Below are positions 52,914 through 59,999 of a DNA stretch of 59,999 nucleotides, in pieces. Numbering within the stretch: the stretch's first letter is position 1; every line of letters starts with the position of its first letter. The position numbers and the translations under genes were made by a program. The notes beneath the pieces are model-generated. The model searched no databases. It was not told the origin of the DNA and was given only the letters and a program-made list of their open reading frames with translations. The stretch is from contig JAUWNJ010000018.1 in the NCBI GenBank assembly GCA_030612725.1, forward strand, positions 1-59,999, in the 5' to 3' direction. Source of the DNA: Planctomycetales bacterium (lineage in GTDB: Bacteria > Planctomycetota > Phycisphaerae > SM23-33).

Positions 52914-54311
52914 TTATGGTTTAGGATTAACGACCACCGCTTCGGGCTTATCGCCTCGCCGGACGATAAAATTAATTGGTTTTGTACTTCCCGCTTTGGT
53001 AAGGGCGTCGAGTATGCTTCCCACCGATTCAGTCGATTTCACCGCCCTGTCATTAACGGCGGTAATAATATCTCCGCGTCTCAGTTTTCCAAGAGCCGCC
53101 GGCGAATCCCGGCGAATCATCGTTACGATAACACCGTCTTCCTGAAGCGGTTTGTCCCGCCCGACATGCCGGTCCCACAGTATCAGGTCGCGCGCGGCTA
53201 TGCCCAGAGGCTTATTGTAGTAATGTGTCGCCTCGTGGGGGCTTGTCGGCATCGCCGCCAACTCCACCTGCACCGTCTCCCGCTTACCCTTACGCAGAAT
53301 GGTCAGCGAAATCCGAGAGCCCACCTTCCGGTGAAACAAACGCCTTGTAAATTCGGCAACGGTAAATTCAGGAGTGGCCATTTTTTCCAACGGGACACCC
53401 TCGAAAGCGACTATGGTATCTCCCTGCCTGATGCCCGCCTTCGCGGCGGGGCTGTCAGGGATAACCTGACCGACCATCGCCGCCGTTACGCCGCCAAGAT
53501 TCTTTATGGTCTCCGCCTGCTCAGCCCCGACAGGATAGAAACTCACCACTCCGGTCCACGGTAGTTTTTTCGTACTCGTCGGATCGCTTAACGCACCGAT
53601 AAACTCCTCGACCGGCATAAAGAACCGACCAGTCTGGCGCCCACTCAGCCCTACATTGGCCCACTTACCGCCCAACAGAAGCCTGTACTCTACGGGTAGT
53701 TGCGAGGCGACAATTCCAACGGCCCGACCGTCGTCAGTGAACACCGGCGAGGATGAATTGGTAAGTTCGCCGCCGCTGATATAGACAAGATGCTGCGGAA
53801 TGCGGATCACAGACGAAACCATACCCGTACCGAGATACGGAACATTACCCGTCTGCGGACCTAACAGACCAACCGAAATAACCCGATGACCGAGCCGGAG
53901 TTCGGACGCGGGGGCAAAACGTACCTCGGAAAATTTGTGCCCCTTTTCCGCCCGAATAAACGACAAACCCGTTTTCGGATCCATGCCCGCAAACGCCGCT
54001 TTAATCTTCTTACCACCGACACCGGAAGTTATGAGGAAAAAATTCTTCAACTCCCCCGCAGGGATATCGCTCGGTATATCGCGGGTCATGAACAGATTTT
54101 TCGAGGCGTCTATGCAGACGCATTGTCCACTGCGCGGACGAGGCGGAATAATCTCGCTGTCGATAGTATATTCCAGACGTGCCAACGCACCGCTTACACG
54201 AGAAACCAATTTTGATACCGACTGCTTCGAGCTCTTTTCGGCAGATTGAGCATTCGCCGCCATCGGCATACACAAAGCAATTAATGCAACCAGATATCTT
54301 TTACTGTTCAT
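52914..54311 (-). CDS. HtrA/DegP-like protein with two PDZ domains, protease site degenerate
   Basis: 465 aa with signal peptide (LVALIALCMPMAANA). Residues about 30-240 follow the trypsin-like HtrA fold, but where the catalytic His is expected the sequence reads LFMTRDI, and the Asp region reads DPKTGLSFIRA. The Ser region is TNSSSPVFTDDG instead of GNSGGP. Two PDZ domains follow (VIPDSPAAKAGIRQGDTIVA and MIRRDSPAALGKLRRGDII). It is probably a chaperone or sensor rather than a protease. Its start shares one base with the lgt stop codon (TAATG). Confidence 0.8.
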   Translation of the reverse strand: MNSKRYLVALIALCMPMAANAQSAEKSSKQSVSKLVSRVSGALARLEYTIDSEIIPPRPRSGQCVCIDASKNLFMTRDIPSDIPAGELKNFFLITSGVGGKKIKAAFAGMDPKTGLSFIRAEKGHKFSEVRFAPASELRLGHRVISVGLLGPQTGNVPYLGTGMVSSVIRIPQHLVYISGGELTNSSSPVFTDDGRAVGIVASQLPVEYRLLLGGKWANVGLSGRQTGRFFMPVEEFIGALSDPTSTKKLPWTGVVSFYPVGAEQAETIKNLGGVTAAMVGQVIPDSPAAKAGIRQGDTIVAFEGVPLEKMATPEFTVAEFTRRLFHRKVGSRISLTILRKGKRETVQVELAAMPTSPHEATHYYNKPLGIAARDLILWDRHVGRDKPLQEDGVIVTMIRRDSPAALGKLRRGDIITAVNDRAVKSTESVGSILDALTKAGSTKPINFIVRRGDKPEAVVVNPKP

Positions 54312-55429
54312 TAGCGTTTCCTTTTCTGTCGTTTTACCACACCTTCAACTCCACGGTCAGCCGCTGCCGACCGCTCAAACCAAAACCCGCCGGCGCTTGG
54401 GCGAAAATACCTCAAGCAGATAAAAAGCACCAGCCCCAGAACTATCATAACAACTGAAGTGTATTGATTGTGTGTTAATTCCAGTTTGAGGAGGTTGTGC
54501 GGATTGTCGCCACGTATCCCCTCCAATGCGAACCGCGTAATCGGATACAGAATAAGCATCAGCGAAAAAACCTCCCCTTCACGCCGACGAAGACGGGAAT
54601 ACCACAACAGCAAACCCGTAATAATCAGGGCATTGATCACGCCGAATGGCTGTGCAGGCTGAACCGGTAGCGACCGTAATCCAGCCGCTTTGCGGGCCTG
54701 TTCGCCAGTGAGTTCCAGAGGGGTCTTCAGAATCGGTCCACCCTTGATATTATGCAGGATTCTTCCGCTTGAATCTCGCACGAACAACCACGGCGGGAGG
54801 TCTTTGGGATCCAGGCCGCCATGATCAGGACCAACGGCGATCTGGTGGGAATAAACCGACGAAATCGACGAACCGCCGAAGATATTGGCTTTATCATCCA
54901 GAAGCAAAAGCGGACGCGAGGCATAGGGAAACCGCATCGCCAGGGGATAATCGGCCTTGCACCTTCCGCCATAGCAGCAACCATTCAGCGTACATCCCAT
55001 CCGCCCGAAGGCCAGACCCAGCATTACAACCGGAGCGAGAATGTCCAGATACCTGCGAATCGGAAGCCTCTTCATACGCAGATACGCCCAAACCACCGCC
55101 ACCGCGAGAACTACTCCGCCGAAATATATCAGCCCGCCGGAAGTAATGTCGAGAATCTCACCCATCGGGTTGCTGCGCCATGCGAACTGGTCGGACCACT
55201 TTTCAATTACATAGGCCAGCCGAGCGCCGACAATCCCGCTCACGAGCGACAGCAGCCCGACCGTAACAATCACATCGGGGTTTTCGCCGAACCGCTTCGC
55301 ACGCCTCCGAGCAAGGAACGTACTGAAAATAAACCCCAGCACAAGCATCAGCCCGTACCCGTAAATACGCAAAGCGACAGAATGACCAAAAAGGTTAACC
55401 TGTCCAAAATCTATGATTACCTGCTGCAT
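54311..55429 (-). CDS. lgt: Prolipoprotein diacylglyceryl transferase, enlarged
   Basis: About 372 aa, larger than the usual 260-300. It transfers diacylglycerol to the lipobox Cys of prelipoproteins in the inner membrane. Motifs are IYGYGLMLVLGF, LTGI-like SLVSGIVGARLAYV, TSGGLIYFGG, and the signature FGRMGCTLNGCCYGG. An insertion of roughly 80 residues follows the signature (about 185-275, DDKANIFGG ... LTGEQARKAAGLRS). ATG 55429 is used; upstream frame is repeat sequence. The number of lipoproteins in the window fits its presence. Confidence 0.93.
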   Translation of the reverse strand: MQQVIIDFGQVNLFGHSVALRIYGYGLMLVLGFIFSTFLARRRAKRFGENPDVIVTVGLLSLVSGIVGARLAYVIEKWSDQFAWRSNPMGEILDITSGGLIYFGGVVLAVAVVWAYLRMKRLPIRRYLDILAPVVMLGLAFGRMGCTLNGCCYGGRCKADYPLAMRFPYASRPLLLLDDKANIFGGSSISSVYSHQIAVGPDHGGLDPKDLPPWLFVRDSSGRILHNIKGGPILKTPLELTGEQARKAAGLRSLPVQPAQPFGVINALIITGLLLWYSRLRRREGEVFSLMLILYPITRFALEGIRGDNPHNLLKLELTHNQYTSVVMIVLGLVLFICLRYFRPSAGGFWFERSAAADRGVEGVVKRQKRKR

Positions 55430-55431
55430 AA

Positions 55432-55530
55432 CAATTGCCGATTTCCAATTGACAATTTCCAATTGACCAAAAGAAAAGCCGAACGTTTTTCCAATCGGCA
55501 ATTGTCAATTGGCAATCGGCAATTTCTCGT
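55432..55530. repeat. Inverted repeat of caattgccgattt words
   Basis: Left caattgccgatttccaattg and right caattgtcaattggcaatcg / gcaatt face each other around a central aaaagccgaacgtttttcc. It occupies the whole gap between panC (stop 55539) and lgt on the minus strand. Confidence 0.75.
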
Positions 55531-55538
55531 GATTTATC

Positions 55539-56405
55539 CTACCGGTTCGCCTTCGGCACGTCCACACGCATATTGTCAATCAGCCTGGCTGATGGAAATT
55601 TCACCGCCAGAGCGACAACCACATCGCCCTTGATTTCCTCGACGGCGGCAAGATTGTCCGGATCGACTATTGCCACGTAATCGGCCTTGCCAAGCGGAGC
55701 ATTATCGGCCAAGAGGCTGCGGACGCTTTCGATTACACTGGCGGCGTTTCTTTCGCCTTCACGTATAAGCCGCTCCGCCAATTGCAACGATTCATACAAT
55801 ACCGGCGATTGGGTGCGCTCGTCATCGTCGAGATATGCATTCCGGCTTGACATCGCCAAGCCATCGGCCTCGCGGACGGTCGGACAGACCGCAATTCGCA
55901 ACGGCATGTCAAGATCGGCGACCATCTTCCTGATAACAGCGGCCTGCTGATAATCCTTCGCCCCGAAATAGGCTACGTCAGGCCCGACGATGTTGAATAG
56001 TTTGGCTACGACGGTGCATACGCCGCCAAAATGCCCAAGCCGGCAGTTCCCTTCCATCGTCTCGGTAAGTCCCGACACGCTTACAGCCGCGGCAAAGCCG
56101 TCGGGGTACATCTCACCGGCAGACGGGGCGAAAACCGCACCAACGCCGTGTGATTCGCACCCAGACAAGTCGTTCTTGACCGGACGCGGGTAACTGCGGT
56201 AATCCTCATTCGGGGCAAACTGCGTGGGATTGACGAAGATGCTCACGACGACGAAATCGCACTCGCCGGCAGCGGCGTCTATCAGGCTGAAATGCCCCTC
56301 ATGCAGAGCGCCCATCGTCGGCACAAGACCTACAAGCCCTGCCCCACCAACCCGCGCATCGGCAACAAGTCGTCGAATATCGTCAATAGTTTTTGCTACT
56401 TTCAC
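55539..56405 (-). CDS. panC: Pantothenate synthetase
   Basis: A 288-aa ATP-dependent ligase joining pantoate and beta-alanine. Motifs VPTMGALHEGHFSLI (HIGH-like, about 29-43), FVNPTQFAPNEDY, GAKDYQQAAVIRKMV and MSSRNAYLDDDER. Start is GTG and follows the stop codon of the kinase-like gene directly (TAAGTG), which suggests translational coupling. Confidence 0.96.
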   Translation of the reverse strand: MKVAKTIDDIRRLVADARVGGAGLVGLVPTMGALHEGHFSLIDAAAGECDFVVVSIFVNPTQFAPNEDYRSYPRPVKNDLSGCESHGVGAVFAPSAGEMYPDGFAAAVSVSGLTETMEGNCRLGHFGGVCTVVAKLFNIVGPDVAYFGAKDYQQAAVIRKMVADLDMPLRIAVCPTVREADGLAMSSRNAYLDDDERTQSPVLYESLQLAERLIREGERNAASVIESVRSLLADNAPLGKADYVAIVDPDNLAAVEEIKGDVVVALAVKFPSARLIDNMRVDVPKANR

Positions 56406-56996
56406 TTACAAGTGCTCCCGAATATCACGGACCAGTTCCGCCCGCGATGACTCCTGGCGCAAATCAACTTCACCAACGTCGATATTTATAACCGGGCAAT
56501 CGACGGCTGGGACAATTTCCCGGTACGCATCGCGCATCCGGGCGAGAAAATCGACGCTGAAAACCTTTTCGTACCGTCGGCCTCGACGGGCAATCCGCCC
56601 CAACAGTATATCCTCTGCCCCGTCCAGATGAATCAAAACGTCCGGCGGCTTGACTATCTCGCCAACCGCACCGGCCAGGCGGCGATAGACACCGAGGTCG
56701 TCGTCCGACAAATTCGAGGCTGCATATACGGCGTCCTGACAAAAGCCGTAATCGCTGACGAGAGTCCCGCCGTCCGTCATCGCAGCAGGATTCAACTGTC
56801 CCAATCGCGAGAACAGGAAATACAACTGCGCAGGCAGAGCGAATTCCGCTCGGCCCAGGAAGAAATCGGCAAGGAACGGGTTGCCCGCGTAATCCTCGTA
56901 AATAATCCTGGCTGGTAGTTCCGCCGCCAGCGCTTCGGCTAGCGTCGTCTTACCAACGGCTGGGGGACCTATAATGCTGATTAATGTGATGCTCAT
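56406..56996 (-). CDS. Deoxynucleoside kinase-like P-loop protein
   Basis: About 196 aa from ATG 56996. P-loop IIGPPAVGKTTLAE (about 7-20), IYEDYAGNPFLADFF with the acidic residue and Arg/Asp pattern of dNK-type kinases, QLYFLFSRLGQL, and a LID-like IARRGRRYEKVF. It may phosphorylate deoxynucleosides or a related alcohol. Coupling to panC suggests a pathway link, but no pantothenate-kinase signature is visible. Confidence 0.8.
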   Translation of the reverse strand: MSITLISIIGPPAVGKTTLAEALAAELPARIIYEDYAGNPFLADFFLGRAEFALPAQLYFLFSRLGQLNPAAMTDGGTLVSDYGFCQDAVYAASNLSDDDLGVYRRLAGAVGEIVKPPDVLIHLDGAEDILLGRIARRGRRYEKVFSVDFLARMRDAYREIVPAVDCPVINIDVGEVDLRQESSRAELVRDIREHL

Positions 56997-57016
56997 TAAA
57001 ATCACCGAACAGATGC

Positions 57017-57089
57017 GACACAGAGGCGCAGAGAAACAGAGATTTAAAGAAAAAATTCTCTCTGTTTTATACCTCTGTCCCTCTGTGTC
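57017..57089. repeat. Inverted repeat of cacagag words
   Basis: Left gacacagaggcgcagagaaa and right ctctgtccctctgtgtc face each other across an A/T-rich centre. It lies downstream of folK and upstream of the kinase-like gene on the minus strand. Confidence 0.75.
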
Positions 57090-57152
57090 CCCGCCTGCCA
57101 TCCTTGTTCTTTTCAGTGGGCGGGCAGGTTTGTGTCGAAATATTTTTCATTT

Positions 57153-57620
57153 TCACATCGCCGCCAGTAGTTCCGCAATTGTCTTGTGCAACACCGGATG
57201 AACGACCGCCCCGGCAATCTGCGCAAGCGGTTCGAGAACGAATAAACGCTCGTGCATTCGCGGATGAGGCAAAGTCAGATTCTCGCTTTCGAGAATCACC
57301 TCGTCGAACAACAGCATGTCCAGGTCGCAAGTCCTTGGCCCCCAACGCTGCTCGGATTTGCGGTCCCGTCCGAGTTCGGATTCGATTTCCTGCATGACAG
57401 TCAGCAGCGATTCAGCCTCAAGAGTAACGACCAGCATCGCAGCGGCGTTCATATACTTTGGCTGATCCTGCGGACCACCGACAGGTTCGGTCTGAATAAA
57501 CTTGCTTACCTGGCGGACGGACACGCCCTCGCGCCCGTTCAGCAATTTCAGCGCCCGCATAAGTGTCTGTTCCCGAGGCTCAATGTTCCCGCCAAGACCA
57601 ATGTAGGCAACGTGTTTCAT
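57153..57620 (-). CDS. folK: HPPK: 2-amino-4-hydroxy-6-hydroxymethyldihydropteridine diphosphokinase
   Basis: About 155 aa from ATG 57620 (MKHVAYIGLGGNIEPRE). It pyrophosphorylates the pterin for folate synthesis. Motifs VGGPQDQPKYMNAAAML, the signature RWGPRTCDLDMLLF (about 94-107) and PHPRMHERLFVLEPLA. Typical length. No folP or folB is adjacent. Confidence 0.95.
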   Translation of the reverse strand: MKHVAYIGLGGNIEPREQTLMRALKLLNGREGVSVRQVSKFIQTEPVGGPQDQPKYMNAAAMLVVTLEAESLLTVMQEIESELGRDRKSEQRWGPRTCDLDMLLFDEVILESENLTLPHPRMHERLFVLEPLAQIAGAVVHPVLHKTIAELLAAM

Positions 57621-57662
57621 ATCGTAGGCTGGGACGGAGTCCCACCTTTTTTTCGATAAAGA

Positions 57663-57788
57663 GAATATTGAATATTGAACGGAGAATTTTGAATGACGAA
57701 GTAAAAAAAACATCCCTCATAAGCATGTTCTTTCTTTTTGTTTCTTTTGCTTCGAAATTCGACATTCCTTGTTCAATATTCAATATTC
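57663..57788. repeat. Inverted repeat of gaatattgaa words
   Basis: Left gaatattgaatattgaac and gaattttgaatgacgaag face cttcgaaattcgacattcc and gttcaatattcaatattc. It occupies the gap between the aminotransferase stop codon and folK on the minus strand and is far more AT-rich than the genes. Confidence 0.75.
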
Positions 57789-57807
57789 ATTTTTTTCCAT
57801 GGGCTAC

Positions 57808-58974
57808 TTACCAACTGATTTTCCCCAGGCGTTCGACGGCTTCGTCGATTCGCTCGACCTCCACGGTCAGCGCCGCCCGGAAATAACCTTCGCCCGTCGG
57901 CCCGAACCCGATTCCGGGAATGAACACCACGTCGGCTTCGGAAAGGCATCGCTTGGCAAAGGTCATCGAATCGATCCCGTCGGGACATCTACACCAGACG
58001 TAAAACGTCGCAGCCGGCGTTGAAACCTCATATCCCAACTTCGCCAAACCCGCACACAGTGCATCCCGCCGGTCCTGATAAAGTTGTCGCTGCTGGAGGA
58101 TTTCTTCCCGCTCGGACCCTTCCAATGCCGCTACGCCCGCCCACTGGACGGCGTTGAACTGCCCGGAATCGACGTTGCCCTTAACGGCTGCCAGGGCGGC
58201 GATGACCTCGGCGTTTCCCGCCACCCATCCGATCCGCCATCCGGTCATGTTGAACGTCTTGGAAAGCGAGTGGAACTCCACAGCCACGTCTTTAGCGCCG
58301 GGAACCTGGAGGATGCTCGGCGGGGGCGTCTCGAAATAGACCTCGTTATAGGCCGCATCGGCAGCCACGATTATCTCGTTGTCCCTGGCCCAGGCGATGA
58401 GTTTCTCGTACCACCCAAGGTCGGCTCCGGCGGCAGTGGGATTGTTGGGGTAATTGACGTAAATCATCCTGGCCCGACGAGCAATTTCGTCGTCGATGGC
58501 GTCGATATCCGCCTGCCAGTTACCCTCGGCTGTCAGGTTCAGATAATGCGGTTCGGCTCCGGCGAAAACCGAAGCCGAGTTATAGACCGGATACCCCGGC
58601 CTGGGGATAAGAACCACCTCGCCGGGATTGACCACCGCCAGAGGAAGATGCGCGATGGCGTCCTTCGAGCCTATGGAGGTGATAATCTCGGCAGTCGGAT
58701 CGAGTTCGACGCCGTAGCGTTTCAGCATAAACGCCGCCGCCGCCTGACGGAACTGCGGTACGCCTTCGTCGAACGGATAGCAATGGGTGGCAGGGTCGCC
58801 GACTGCCTTTCGCATCGCTTCGACGATAAACCCGAACGTAGGCCTGTCCGGATCGCCGACGCCCAGATTAATCACGTCGCGCCCAGCCGCAATTGCCTGT
58901 CGCTTGGCCCGGTCAATTTCCACAAACAAATAAGGCGGCAACGCCTTCAAACGATCTGATTTTTCCCAATGCAT
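57808..58974 (-). CDS. dapL: LL-diaminopimelate aminotransferase-like class I aminotransferase
   Basis: About 388 aa from ATG 58974 (MHWEKSDRLKALPPYLF). Class I/II fold: VINLGVGDPDRPT, YPNNPTAAGADLGWYEKL and the PLP Lys in FHSLSKTFNMTGWRIGW (about 225-241). The opening phrase and length match DapL, which makes LL-DAP directly from tetrahydrodipicolinate, as known in planctomycetes and chlamydiae. Other class I aminotransferases are possible, but dapB in the same window supports it. Confidence 0.85.
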   Translation of the reverse strand: MHWEKSDRLKALPPYLFVEIDRAKRQAIAAGRDVINLGVGDPDRPTFGFIVEAMRKAVGDPATHCYPFDEGVPQFRQAAAAFMLKRYGVELDPTAEIITSIGSKDAIAHLPLAVVNPGEVVLIPRPGYPVYNSASVFAGAEPHYLNLTAEGNWQADIDAIDDEIARRARMIYVNYPNNPTAAGADLGWYEKLIAWARDNEIIVAADAAYNEVYFETPPPSILQVPGAKDVAVEFHSLSKTFNMTGWRIGWVAGNAEVIAALAAVKGNVDSGQFNAVQWAGVAALEGSEREEILQQRQLYQDRRDALCAGLAKLGYEVSTPAATFYVWCRCPDGIDSMTFAKRCLSEADVVFIPGIGFGPTGEGYFRAALTVEVERIDEAVERLGKISW

Positions 58975-59090
58975 CGGTTTATTGTTCTCCTTTTTATGAC
59001 CAATGAACAGCGATTTCCCGCTGGGCACTAAAAAACTATCTCAAAACGTAGCATGGGCGTCCCTGGCTCGGTATCTTGGCGCAAACCGCA

Positions 59091-59999
<909 letters not shown>

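Overview
The window reads as a chromosomal segment of a Planctomycetota-like bacterium (PVC group, possibly Phycisphaerae). This is an inference from GC-rich coding, two adjacent clpP genes behind trigger factor, an LL-diaminopimelate aminotransferase together with dapB, many short Cys-lipoproteins, and intergenic spacers packed with long imperfect inverted repeats. There is no rRNA, transposase, integrase or CRISPR array. About 65 protein-coding genes or remnants and two tRNAs are supported.

Layout. 1-843 is non-coding and repeat-rich: an 81-bp-arm inverted repeat, a GC palindrome and a 12-unit decamer array. 844-7783 is housekeeping: a histidine kinase core, pnp-rpsO, a receiver protein, a homocysteine methyltransferase, and leuA preceded by a complete leucine attenuator (promoter, leucine-rich leader peptide, competing hairpins, terminator). 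8.0-9.9 kb holds two unassigned accessory genes. 9.9-13.7 kb holds pdxA, a Nudix relic that has lost its Nudix box, and thiC behind a TPP riboswitch with its own terminator. 14.1-17.5 kb is tig-clpP-clpP-lipoprotein. 17.5-20.1 kb is a small defence-like patch: a nucleotidyltransferase antitoxin whose HEPN partner survives only as a stub, two overlapping TIR genes, and an orphan DNA methyltransferase.

20.1-26.3 kb carries membrane and envelope genes (Ca/Na antiporter, rhomboid protease, PH-domain protein, lipoprotein), a TIM-barrel-like protein and tRNA-Gly. 26.6-41.3 kb is the most unusual block: a 12-gene co-directional locus headed by a ROK regulator. It holds a Gfo/Idh/MocA oxidoreductase, two DegT-type aminotransferases, a NodB-type deacetylase, an M20 hydrolase, a creatininase homologue, a tandem pair of about 90% identical 578-aa two-domain proteins, two amidohydrolases, and an AAC(3)-like acetyltransferase fused to a second domain. 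Nearly every enzyme class present makes or breaks C-N bonds, so I infer a pathway for an amino sugar, aminocyclitol or cyclic amide. No substrate can be assigned.

41.4-60 kb is mostly minus-strand housekeeping: recJ, dapB, thrC, a rhomboid-Nudix-HEAT-PHP run, a TPR protein, a degenerate HtrA-like protein with lgt, panC, a deoxynucleoside kinase-like gene, folK, dapL and a partial glcD-like oxidase. Amino-acid and cofactor biosynthesis (Leu, Thr, Lys/DAP, B1, B5, B6, folate) suggests a largely prototrophic organism.
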